DNA of 64,000 nt from Cercophora sp. LCS_1. Lineage: Eukaryota > Ascomycota > Sordariomycetes > Sordariales > Lasiosphaeriaceae. Position numbers and translations under genes: made by a program. Of the stretch, positions 33,390 to 44,119 are shown in pieces (the stretch's first letter is position 1; each line of letters opens with the position of its first letter). The stretch is from positions 434,001 through 498,000 of the forward strand of contig JAPZLL010000016.1 in NCBI GenBank assembly GCA_036250225.1, in the 5' to 3' direction. Below the pieces are notes generated by a model, which was not told where the DNA came from, did not search any database, and saw only the letters and a program-made list of their open reading frames with translations.

Positions 33390-36188
33390 ATGAACTCTCA
33401 CTCGCGAACCACGTCATTCTCGGCGATCAATCCGCGACCGGTGCGCCGCCCCTCGGTTAGCTCCCGTCTGTCCTTCGCTGTCTCGACGGCCGAGCGCGGC
33501 GAAGTTCCACCTGAGAATGGCCAGGGCATTGTCGCGCAACATCAGATCGAGGAGGAGCTGGCGAAAATAAAACGATACGAGGTGGGAATACCCCTAGGTT
33601 GCTACCAAGTGGATGCGCACAATAGCTAACGAGCGTTCCTTCAGGACTTCACTACCATCGGTAAAGCTCCTCGAATGCTCGAATGAGGACCAACGGCGCC
33701 CTCCAATAGGCTGCTAACCATGGTGCTTTAGATTGGGTACAAGATGCCGCGCGAGAACAGCTGCGACGAAAGGCCAAGAGGCGACGAGCTGGCCGCCTCG
33801 ACACCGGCCGACGAGACTGGAGGCGGAGGATACAAGAGTCTTACGATGCGGCACAGGGGTGGATTGTTATCACGATAATAGGGGCTGCGATTGGGCTCAA
33901 TGCGGCCTTCCTCAATATCTGCACCGAGTGGCTGTCCGACATTAAGCTGGGCCACTGCAAGACGGCGTTCTACCTCAACGAGAACTTTTGCTGCTGGGGA
34001 GAAGACAACGGTAGGGCATCTCTGTGATGAGGATTGTGTTCTCGTATCATGGGTCCGCTAACACGATGCACAAAGGCTGCGACGATTGGCAACGTTGGAC
34101 CGGCTTCGAGCCACTCAACTACTTCATATATATCCTGTTTGCCGTATGCACTCTCCCATCTCCCCGTCGACCTTTGCTGAGCTTCATTAGGTACTATTTG
34201 CCTTGACATCGGCAACGTTAGTCAAGTCGTACGCCCCCTATGCCGCAGGATCGGGCATATCCGAGATCAAATGTATCATTGCAGGCTTCGTCATGAAGGG
34301 GTTTTTGGGCTTTTGGACCCTGGTCATCAAATCCCTTGCTCTGCCGCTGGCCATTGGCTCCGGCTTGTCTGTCGGAAAAGAAGGCCCCAGCGTTCACTAC
34401 GCTGTCTGCACCGGAAACGTTATCTCGAGGCTGTTTGCCAAATACAGGCGCAGTGTGTCTAAGACGCGCGAGATCCTAAGTGCCTGCGCCGCGGCTGGTG
34501 TCGCAGTGGCTTTTGGCAGCCCCATTGGCGGAGTTCTCTTCTCACTCGAGGAGATGTCAAGTTATTTTCCCCTCAAAACCATGTGGCGAAGTTACTTCTG
34601 CGCCTTGGTTGCCACAGCAGTGCTGGCCGCTATGAACCCCTTCCGGACAGGACAGTTGGTCATGTTCCAGGTTCACTACGATCGGTCATGGCACTTTTTC
34701 GAGATCGTCTTTTTCATCATCCTGGGGATCTTTGGCGGTCTCTATGGCGCCCTAGTCATGAAATGGAACCTGCGGGTGCAGGCCTTTCGGAAGAAGTATC
34801 TCACCAACTACGCTATCCTCGAGGCCACGTTATTGGCTGCCGCAACGGCCATCGTGTGCTATCCGAACGCTTTCCTGAGGATTGAAATGACAGAGAGCAT
34901 GGAGATTCTGTTCTTGGAATGTGAAGGCGCCGAAGACTACCGCGGTCTTTGTGAGCCCGACCATCGAGTTCGTAATATCCTATCGCTTCTCCTAGCCACC
35001 GTCATCCGCATCTTTTTCGTCATCATCTCATATGGCTGCAAGGTGCCAGCGGGTATCTTCGTCCCATCTATGGCAATCGGAGCGTCCTTCGGACGAATGG
35101 TTGGTATTGTCGTTCAAGCGATCCACGAAGCCAACCCCAAGAGCGTCTTTTTCGCCGCTTGCCAGCCCGACATACCGTGCATTACACCCGGCACATACGC
35201 TTTCCTTGGCGCTGCCGCTGCGCTGAGTGGCATCATGCACATCACCGTCTCGGTTGTTGTCATCATGTTTGAACTGACCGGCGCACTCACCTACATTCTC
35301 CCTACCATGATCGTGGTCGGCGTCACTAAAGCCGTCAGCGAACTCTTTGGCAAAGGCGGCATCGCCGACCGCATGATCTGGTTCAGCGGCTTTCCCTTCC
35401 TTGACAACAAAGAAGACCACAACTTTGGCGTTCCAGTCTCCGAAGTCATGATTACAGACGTGGTAACCATCCCAGCCAACAGCCTGACCCTCAAGGTGGT
35501 AGAACAGCTCCTTGCAAAGGATAGTTACCAGGGTTTCCCGATTGTCGAGGATGAAGTCAACAAAATTCTCATTGGCTACATTGGCCGCACAGAACTCCGT
35601 TACGCCGTGGACCGGATGAAGCGCGAGCGTTCTCTGTCCCCTCTTGCAAAATGCACATTCACACCTTCCCCCTACGAGTCAACCGTCACGCCCATTACCC
35701 CTCGAACACCCGGTGGGCTTGACTACATCAACGCCAGCTCTTCGTCATCAGCCGCCGCGGGAGCTTCCACCACGGTCGATTTTAGCCCCTATGTCGACGC
35801 CACTCCTGTCACGGTACACCCACGTCTACCGCTTGAGACCGTGATGGAGCTATTCCGAAAGATTGGCCCTCGAGTGATCCTGATTGAGTACCATGGCCGA
35901 CTGACGGGTTTGGTCACTGTCAAAGACTGCCTCAAGTACCAATTCAAGGTAGAGGCGGCCGAGAACCCGAGGGACGATTCTCATCTAGACCTAGAGCAGG
36001 AACGCATGTGGTCGTTGATGCTGAGAGCAGCAGATTGGGTATCTGATAAAGTTTCCAATGCCAGTGGCGGGAGGATACGGCTGCGAGACTCGCTAGATCA
36101 CAGGAGGGGTTCGTCACCTCGAGATATTCTAGACGGGACGGAGGAAGGCGTAGACGATGGGGGTGTTGAGCTGGAGAGTCGGTCATGA
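33390..36188 (+). CDS. CLC-family chloride channel or Cl-/H+ exchanger with CBS domains
   Basis: Five exons, 33390-33581, 33645-33660, 33732-34010, 34076-34143 and 34191-36188, give 850 residues. The hallmark CLC motifs are present: GSGISE (about 205), GKEGPSVH (about 248, with the gating glutamate), and PAGIFVPSMAIGASFGR. There are about ten or more helical segments, and the extracytosolic Cys-containing loop LGHCKTAFYLNENFCCWGE typical of fungal/animal endomembrane CLCs. Two CBS segments follow (VSEVMITDVVTIPANSLTLKVVEQLL; VTVHPRLPLETVMELFRKIG ... LTGLVTVKDCL). The gating Glu favours transporter or gated-channel behaviour, as in Gef1-like proteins of the Golgi/vacuole. Exon 2 is only 16 nt and is required to restore YEDFTTIDWVQD. 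Divergent from the DPB3-like gene. Confidence 0.95.
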
Positions 36189-37074
36189 TGTGATTCTGAT
36201 ATGACGGCGTTTCTGTGCATGAATTCATGAGCTGGACATAAGTGCATCAGAGTTGATGAATAGCATTGGATCTGGGAATAATGACTGATATTTCAGGCCA
36301 AAAAAATCGAGCAAATGGTTTCGCTCGGAATTGGCCGGGAGAGCGACCCGATGCCTGTCATCGCACCTTTCTTGGCATGCTTTCGTTGGCCAGGTGTGTG
36401 CGCCAACGAGCTTGCGAGATGCCTTCTTTGTGCGAATGTTACTAATAACAACTAAACGTGACGATCCTGGCGGGGAAAGTTTACTTGATGGCAAGCGGGA
36501 CAGGCCAACTTCCCCACGCTGAGCCAGAGCCACCTCCCACGTTTGCCCTTCTGCAAACTCCCCAGCCCATCGTTCCAAAACCATTTGCTCCGACCAAAGT
36601 GAGCCCGCTCGGACTGCACGTTCTCTTCAATTGATAAGAAAAACCCGAAACCCTTGTCGATCTTCGTTTGTTGAGCCGGTTCGTTCGTCGTCGTAATAGG
36701 TCACATGGACAAGGGGCTACATGTGACCCACCGACATCGGTGGGACCACAACGGTAGCGTGCTTATCGCTGTTGCTGTGTCCCGACGGCCAGCACCAGCA
36801 AGGACGGAGGCTCCCGGTTGACCGACACCGCCATTTTTGGCCCACGATACCCTCCAGCCATCCCAACCCTTTTGCCTTTCATCCTGTCCTCCATTGACTG
36901 ACAGCCGCCAACATCAAATATCCTTCGACCGGTCCTGTCCACTCCATCCAAGCCCCTATTCGTCGTCCTCAAACCCTTAGTCATTCGACATTGTCGTTGT
37001 CATCGTTGCCGTCGATTGCTCGTACTTGTGTCATCGTCTATCCGTCCCTGCCCCAAACCCGAAACATCAACGCC
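36189..37074. other. Intergenic region upstream of cysteine dioxygenase
   Basis: 886 bp containing the CLC 3' UTR and the CDO promoter. Two adjacent perfect inverted repeats lie at 36699-36744 and are listed separately. A 119-codon minus-strand ORF here has no recognisable similarity and is not called. Confidence 0.5.
36699..36744. promoter_or_regulatory. Two adjacent perfect inverted repeats in the CDO promoter
   Basis: GGTCACATG (36699-36707) is mirrored by CATGTGACC (36720-36728) across a 12-nt spacer. CCCACCGA (36727-36734) is mirrored by TCGGTGGG (36737-36744) across 2 nt. They lie about 330-375 bp before the CDO start codon, the position expected for operator-type sites of dimeric regulators. 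The first resembles a variant of the TCACGTG E-box used by sulfur-control factors in yeast; that link is inference. Confidence 0.45.
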
Positions 37075-37787
37075 ATGGCTGTCGGTATCGTGCAGACCTA
37101 TCCGTCGGATACGTTGGCTGGGTGTGCGTGTAAGGCATGCGCTGAGGTCAACCGATTCGACGGGCTTGTCAAAGCCCTCAAGGATGCCCTCGGTCCCTCG
37201 TCAGGGCTGACCTCTGACGACGTTGATGTCAAGCATCTCACTCTCCTGATGCAGAACTACAATAGCAGACAAAAAGAATGGGTCAAGTACGCCCTTGGAG
37301 ATGAAAGTAGAGGGTACACAAGAAACCTTGTTGATGATGGAAATGGAAAGAGCAACCTGGTAAGTTTGGGGACCTGGCCCATCTAGACGTCGTCCCCTTT
37401 GTCCCCTAACACACGAGACAGCTTGTCCTCGTTTGGTCTCCCGGAAAGGGTAGCCCGATCCATGACCACGGAAATGCACATTGCTTGATGAAGATCCTTC
37501 ACGGCAACTTGACCGAGACCCGATACACCTTTCCCGAGAGCGACAACGAGGCCCCGATGAAGGTTATATCGGAAAAGGTCTACAAGGAGAACGAAGTGGC
37601 ATACATGGCCGACGAGCTTGGTGTTCATCGTGTATGGAACCAGGGCAGCGACTTCGCTGTCTCCCTTCATCTGTACACGCCCCCCAACGTCGCCAAGGGG
37701 GGATGCCACATCTTCAACCAAGAAACAGGGAAGAAGAGCCATGTCAAGAACTGCGGGTACTACTCCGCGTACGGAGAGAAGTTGTGA
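37075..37787 (+). CDS. CDO1: Cysteine dioxygenase
   Basis: Two exons, 37075-37359 and 37422-37787, give 216 residues. The enzyme oxidises L-cysteine to cysteinesulfinate with O2, the entry step of cysteine catabolism toward sulfite/taurine. It is a small cupin. The Fe(II) three-His site is visible as the pair in SPIHDHGNAHC plus the His in LGVHRVWNQ. The Cys of NAHC and the Tyr of LHLYTPP are the residues that form the thioether crosslink in characterised enzymes. The region YTRNLVDDGNGKSNLLVLVWSPG includes the substrate-binding Arg. The start ATG at 37075 gives MAVGIVQTYPSD; an upstream in-frame non-ATG extension is ignored. Length matches the family (about 200). Confidence 0.95.
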
Positions 37788-39524
37788 GAGGTGAAAAGGG
37801 GTGACGTCCTAGACCGTCAACGGGTCTGAGTGGAAGGTCCTTGACCGACAACAGACCGAGAATCCGGGATTTGGGATGTATGGCTTTTTCCATGATGACT
37901 GATGACCTGGTTGGCGCAAATTTGTATGTATCGTTGTTCAAATCCGCGTTGGGCGGGCATGTCTCTTACAGAAAGAGGCCAAGCGCTCGAGCGTTCGGGT
38001 TGGTGTTGTTTCAGGATATTGCTTCAGAATGTTATGCAAACAGCGAAAATTGGAAACAAAAACAAAACAATAACATCAGACAAGTCCAACATTATTGAAC
38101 AGTGCTAAAAAGAAGTGGAAAGAGAGAAGGGAGGACGTCGTCGTCGACGTGCTCATGTCTACTTTTCTAAGCCATCCGCTTTGGGGTTAGTGCGGATTGC
38201 ACCATATTCGACCAACCAGCGCAGGCCAGGGCGATGACGTGCGGGATCTGAGCTCAGAATCACGATGGACGTCACGTGAGCAATCGTCCCATCCAAACCA
38301 CGAAACTTGCTGTCTGTCCTCCATGACTGCGTGGAACTGATGATGTTGACTCTTCCCACTAATTTTGACAATTTATCGCGGCTGATGCATCTCTACCATT
38401 TCCTTGCGGACCAATTGTAAATTTGGCCGGCAGACAAACGGCTCGTTCCGCGTGGATGTTCCTTCAAACTTCCAAACAACTTGGCACCTTCCTCTTCGGA
38501 CTCATCAAGAGCCTCTTGGCAGTGAGAGACGGCCAGATCAATAAGCCGACCAAGGCGCTCATCCCTGGCTGGCAATTGTCTGTGTTTCATCAAGGCGGGC
38601 AACAGCCGACCCATGCCTCAAGCCTCGTTTTCGTTGCGTCAACGCCGGATTCTCAATTTACTTCGGAGCTTTTCCCGGAATGAATCGAAGGATCTTTTCT
38701 TTGGGTCTTCAAGCATTGTCTTTGCCATTCGATGCCGCTGGGTTTTGTAACGGGTAAAACTACCCGTTACTGTTTGGATATGAGTTTGTTTGCTCAATTG
38801 GTCTCCCTCAATCTACCGTAGGGCGATCAGTTCGTTACACGGCAGTATCACATGCGATGTCACCACCACGACTGTGTTGTGTGCAACATTCTTGATCAAT
38901 GCACAGCTTCCTTCGAGATGGGATCCAACCCAGGGGCCACATTTGTGTGCCTGTTTTTCTTTTCGGCACATGGCGCCGAGCCAGTGAAGAGGGAGACATA
39001 CCCGTGCATGTTCGCTGACAGGACTGGACAGCCATGGTTGGCGTGAGGCACAGCAAGTCAGCTGTGCGGCACCCAACGCAAGCATCCAAACTCTGCCTCA
39101 TGGAGAGTGGCAGGAGGAGGCCCGTGAGGCATTGCACCACCAGCCGTTTGTCTGCTCGTTATCAACGGTGGTGGTGCCTGAGCCGCTCGCCGAAATCCTC
39201 TGCGGCGTTTGCTGGCGGCACCCTAGCTTGTCGACCGAGACGACGGCGTGGGAGTTAAATGTGTCGCCGTTGAACTAACCCTTGGACCAGTTCGCTCTCA
39301 GGGTCCGCCTGCGCCCCTCACGTCCCCTCCGCGATTCGTGTGTCGGTCTTGATCTTGGAGAAGGACCATCCGTGGATTTTGTGGGCGTGGGGGTCCTACA
39401 TGCTACACTTCTCATCAACAGGCCTGCTATCGTTCTTCAGTACCATTTCCCTTCGCCCATGTTCTCTTCCGTTGTTCAGCGAACTCCATGACCTTGACGA
39501 TCATTCGATGGGAAGCACCGAGCG
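37788..39524. other. Intergenic region between CDO1 and the GPCR gene
   Basis: 1.7 kb without a supported gene. It contains a perfect 10-bp inverted repeat at 38747-38770 and, at its right end, two upstream ATGs of the GPCR gene. Short ORFs show no resemblance to known families. Confidence 0.5.
38747..38770. repeat. Perfect 10-bp inverted repeat with 4-nt loop
   Basis: GTAACGGGTA, then AAAC, then TACCCGTTAC. It could form a tight hairpin in RNA or be a dyad-symmetric protein site. It lies 755 bp before the GPCR start codon and 960 bp after the CDO1 stop codon. Confidence 0.7.
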
Positions 39525-39528
39525 ATGA
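39508..39528 (+). promoter_or_regulatory. Six-codon upstream ORF whose stop overlaps the GPCR start codon (ATGA)
   Basis: ATG at 39508 opens MGSTER and ends with TGA at 39526-39528, which overlaps the main ATG at 39525-39527. A second upstream ATG at 39488 opens a 26-codon frame that overlaps the main start out of frame. If the transcript begins upstream of 39488 these would lower or couple translation of the receptor. The transcription start is unknown. Confidence 0.5.
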
Positions 39529-41072
39529 CGGACAACAACACTCTCCCGATCCTGAACAAGGAGAGTGAGAGCTTGAGCCCTTTGCCTATCGGTCATCGCC
39601 ACGGCCTCACAGCTGTAGCCGTCTTGGCCTCCCTATCGTTTGCATCCTCGATCATCGTCCTTTTCTGCCTCACGGCCAAGCTTGTCAGATGGCACGTCAA
39701 AACAAGACGGCAACGCCGAGCGTCAAGTCATGGGTTCAGTGATCGGCCCTTCGCCGGCGAGGGCTACCGTGATCGACTTCCAGAGAAACCCAACAAGAGA
39801 CCACATCTGAATCAGTTCCTCGTTCTGATCTACAACCTCCTCCTGGCCGACATCCACCAAGCCGCCGCCTTCTTACTCAACGCCCGCTGGGTTGCAAACG
39901 ACGCTATTGACATCCAATCACCAGCTTGTTGGATTCAAGGTTGGCTGGTGTCGACGGGGGATTTGTCTTCCAGTCTTTTCATCACTGCCATTGCCGTCCA
40001 CACTTACCTCACCGTGGTTTGGAGCTTCAAGCCCCCTCAGTGGGCTCTCTATGTCACCGTCGTTTTTCTCTGGGCTTTTAATTACATTTTGGCTATCCTC
40101 GGACCAGCCATGACCAAAAATGGGAGCGAACATGCCGGCTTCTATGTCAGGGCAGTCGCATGGGTATGGTTCTCAACCTTCGGCTCCCCTGTAGCATAAC
40201 TGGCTGACGGCTGACATCTTCTCCAGTGCTGGATCAACGTCAAGTACGAAACATATCGACTCGTTTTCCATTACCTCTTCATCTTCATATCTCTGGCCGG
40301 CACGAGCATCCTTTATACCCTCATATTTCTTCATCTGCGACGACGTCCTGCATCCAACTCCTCGCCCACGAAAGGTCGAAGCCACAGCTCGAGAAACACC
40401 AACCACCACCACAAGGCCTTCCTCCTCTACCCCGTCATCTATGTCATATGCACGGCGCCGCTCGCCATTGGTCGTATCGTTGCCATGGTTGGCGTCAAAG
40501 TCCCAATTGCCTACTTCTCCGTTGCTGGGGCCCTGATAACCTCCAACGGCTGGTTGGATGTGCTCCTGTGGGGATTGACGAGAAAGAACCTGCTCTTCAA
40601 CTCCCAGGTGGACAGCGAGGATACTGGTCTGGATACGTTCACGTTTATGCGTACGCCACCCGGGCGGAAATACGGAAACATGGTCTGGGTGGAAGGAGCG
40701 GGCAGTACTTTGCGACATGCGGGCGGGGTGGAGTTTGGGCAGCCGAGAACGCGCAAAGCGCCAGGTTGGAGGAAACAGGCCACTGGTTGGCGAAGGCTCG
40801 GCTTGCCAAGGAGGGGCGAGACTAGAGGGCGAGCGAAAACGGCGAGCCAGGAGTCCTTGAGGGGCGGCATTGGTGTCGGCGCACATGGTGATGACAACAG
40901 GACGATACACATGGATATGGTTACGAGCGTGGTGATTGAGAAGGACACCGAAGTGGGTGAGATTTCAAAAGTAAGGCTTGGCCCTGGGTATGGTGAAAGA
41001 GATGACAGGCCGTTGCCAGGTTTTGTGACGGGGGAGAAGATATTGGGAGGGTATGAAAAGTTTGAAAAGTGA
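39525..41072 (+). CDS. Seven-helix G-protein-coupled receptor (Git3/cAMP-receptor-like)
   Basis: Two exons, 39525-40163 and 40227-41072, give 494 residues. Helix 1 is TAVAVLASLSFASSIIVLFCLTA, followed by a basic loop. Helices 2 to 5 include FLVLIYNLLLADIHQAAAFLL, GWLVSTGDLSSSLFITAIAVHTYL, ALYVTVVFLWAFNYILAILG and YRLVFHYLFIFISLAGTSILYTLIF. After a His/Ser-rich third loop, helices 6 and 7 are FLLYPVIYVICTAPLAIGRIVAM and AYFSVAGALITSNGWLDVLLWGL. The short loops, LLLAD motif, a TM3-linked Cys (PACWIQGW) and YPVIYVICTAPLA near TM6 match fungal carbon/cAMP-sensing receptors (Git3/GPR1 and CAR-like). The C-terminal tail of about 150 residues is basic and cytosolic. The ligand is unknown. The intron falls at AWCWINVKYE and is 63 nt. 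Confidence 0.85.
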
Positions 41073-44000
41073 CCTCAGCCAGGTGGTGGATGAGGTTGAC
41101 ATTTGAATATGAACATTATAGATTTCTATCGAAATTTTGCGACCTATCCTTATGCCCTTTCTGTCAAGGCTCGGTGCTTTCCACCTGTCCACTGGCGCTT
41201 CACGCCGGTCGAGCTCCTCATACTGTTAATTTTTGACGCTCTATCTGCATCCGTCATATATCTTGTCCACATCCGAGCTTGCGCGATTTCCTATAATTTG
41301 AACGATTGCTGTACTTGTCTTTCTCTCAATAGCCAACATCAAATCTGCATCACGAAGCGCACTTGATCCTATGCTACGCTATTATATTCTGTTTTCAACG
41401 TTTGAGAGTAGGCGGTCATAAATTCAAAATAACGACGTATTTGAATTCAATTCGTCCCTGGCTGACGGGAATACTGCATGAGAAGTAGGGTATGACATGC
41501 ACAACGACGTACTACTCGACTCGGGAATTAGAGTTAGAGGGTAGCGTTGCATTATGCTGTGCTGCCCAACGATGGCGTCGGAGGATATTGGTCATGCCAG
41601 GTCCAATCAGGATTGGTGGTTTTGTTTGAAAGTAGAGTTTATAGGTTCTAGGAGTTAGCCAAGTTGGTGATCAAGAAACCGCACACTGAATCCATCTAAC
41701 GCCGTTTTGAATGCTATTAATGGATTGGCGTATTTCCTCGCGGGCGTAACTATGAGGTTTAAAGGCCGGCAGTTGTATCTTGGAGGTTGTTTATGCTTTG
41801 GGATATGGGTGGCTTCCCTATCCCGGATCAATATCGTCTGTCTAGTAGCACAACTGGAGGATGTAGAATCGAATTGTTCAATGCCATTTCGCACTCGTAG
41901 CACTCCCTCTTGAGGCATAAACCTGCAGTAGAACTGGTCTGTAGAACTGATGCTATAGTATGAGGATTGCAGCGCTGAGGCAGATCCGTGTTGCGTTCCC
42001 TCTTGATAAAATGTCAGCATGAAGACCCAGAGGTGGCGCATGGCGTGAGGTGTGATGCTTCCGCTTGGTATATACCGAGTTTTGCGGCAGCCAACAAGGT
42101 GTATCCTGGTAAAAGGTGAACAAAGCCCAAGGGCCGAAACGGAAATCGACCAGCTTTTATCAATGCGGATCGAGTTTCTGAAGGAAATGGATGTGAAGCA
42201 CACGGATCTCCTTTTCCCTTGTCTTACCTTTCAACTCCCGGTGGCAGATCCCCACCCGCGATACAACCATGTTTTCGTGGTTCCGGACCACATTCCTGTC
42301 GATCGGGATGATACTGGTGAGAGTTCTCTCTCGATTCTAGATCCGTGGAAGATCGGGTTACAGACGCCGAGATTCTTCGACCCTGGTCCTGGGAGGAATG
42401 GTCAAGAAGGACTGAGAGATATGTCTTTTCTGGTAGACGGGGGGGTTTCAACACTCAAAGGTGACTGCGTGTCCGTGGTTGCCCTTCAGCGAACACCTTA
42501 TTCGTCCAGTCTCAACTGAGCGCAGTGGTACCAAGCTGGCCAGAAAGAAAAAAAAGCGATAAAGAACCCCCCACTCATCCTCGGAACGAATCTCCGGAAA
42601 GTGGAGTTTGGTGCATCAAGCTGCTCATCACGCCTGGCCAAGCGCCAACAGCTTCAGATCTGCGCCGGTAGAATTCGTCGAAGGCGGGATGCTATTCCAC
42701 GATCCCGCGTGACCCGCGATGGCGAGCCGCGGTGTCGGACCACCCGAAATGTCCGAGTGTTGGTCTTGGATGGATGAGATGAACGGCACAGGCGCTTGTG
42801 GTTCGGCTCAAGCCATCGGATTGACAGATGGGCCGCCAGCAGATACCGGCGCAGGGGCATCTGCACACCACCACGGACTCCAGCTTGCACATCCCGATGT
42901 GCCCCTGAGAACAGGCGATGCAGGGACCGAACAGCCTGGGCTTCAGAAGCCCAACCAGTAGTCGGCGGGTTGGCGGGGCTTTTGAGTGAAACGTGGGCTT
43001 TGGCCCCTCTCATCTGCAATTCACACCCCCTGGTTCGTGCGAGGTTACTGGGCACGTCAGCATCAACTCTTCTGCAGGGCAGATGGGGGTTCGGGTCGTG
43101 GAGGCTAGGAACGAAGGCACAGTAACCCCGTACACACTGCCATCGGTGAAATGACCAGCCAAGTTTGTCTGATGTGCGGTCTCGGCACCTGCCCAGCTCT
43201 GACGAGGAGGATTTAAGCTCACGCTACCACTCAAGAACTGGACCGTGCTCTCGGGCGCCGTTGGTGGTGGTTGATGAGACGCGGGCTGAACCCACCATCA
43301 CACGCATGGCATAAGCGGCTGAAGAGTGACGATGTTGCTGATCACTTCGCAAGTGTCCTCGATAAATTGCCAGAGGAGAAATGGCATTTCTGCTATATGG
43401 GAGGGACTGCCGCATGGGGGGAAGTTAGACACATCGACCCCTTTCCGTCCTTTTCTTTTTGCCAAGGGAGAGAGCGTCTTTGGAAAGCCCGAGACAGTCG
43501 GCCAGCAGCAACACCAGCCAACAAATCACAAACGCACAGCGATTCCTGACGACGCGAAAACCCATCGCGCGAAGAGACCGCCCAGGACGACCACCCCAAA
43601 TGGTGCGGCGGCCTTGGTGAGGTTGGCAGACAGTTACTGGCGAGGACGACCCCAGGCGCACCGCTCACACAGACCCTTTCATCGTTGCTGGACCACGACG
43701 ACCATACATTCTCGCCGACAACGGGTTGCTGTAAACGGCCGCGGCCAATCGGACCCGCCCTCCCAAATTGCCTCGACTTGTCGACAGTCAACAAACAAAA
43801 AACGACGTCAGCCGGTCTGTATATTAATTGTCTTGGTCCTCGCTCATTTCTCGACCATGAGGTTTGGATCGTAGGCTTGTCGTGCACGCACTTTCAACCC
43901 TGGCTCCAGATATCGGGCTCATGCACGTTGGTCTCTGGTCAAACCGCCAGTGTCGACGATCTGACGGGCAGACCCACCTTGCGCACCACATCCTGGGTCC

Positions 44001-44119
44001 CAACGACCTGGACGCCAAAAAGGGGGCGGAAGGCACAGGAAGAACAATATTAGAGGACGCAAGGGACGACAGCCCGGCAAGGCAACCCCAGGATCTCTGT
44101 TTGTCGGCCGACTCGCACA
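41073..44119. other. 3-kb intergenic region without a supported gene
   Basis: The first kilobase (41.1-42.1 kb) is more A+T-rich than its surroundings. Two medium ORFs, 42052-42519 (+) and 41655-42203 (-), have no recognisable similarity and no splice partners. The right part (43.2-44.1 kb) is probably the promoter and leader of the gene starting at 44120. No transposon ends or repeats were seen. Confidence 0.45.

Noticed and set aside
37930..37955. tRNA B-box-like GTTCAAATCC
   Set aside because: The flanking bases do not form a T-arm stem and no A-box or acceptor stem is found at the right distance.
41655..42519. Overlapping ORFs of 182 codons (-) and 155 codons (+)
   Set aside because: No similarity recognised, no splice-linked neighbours, in a relatively A+T-rich intergenic stretch; cannot be supported as genes.
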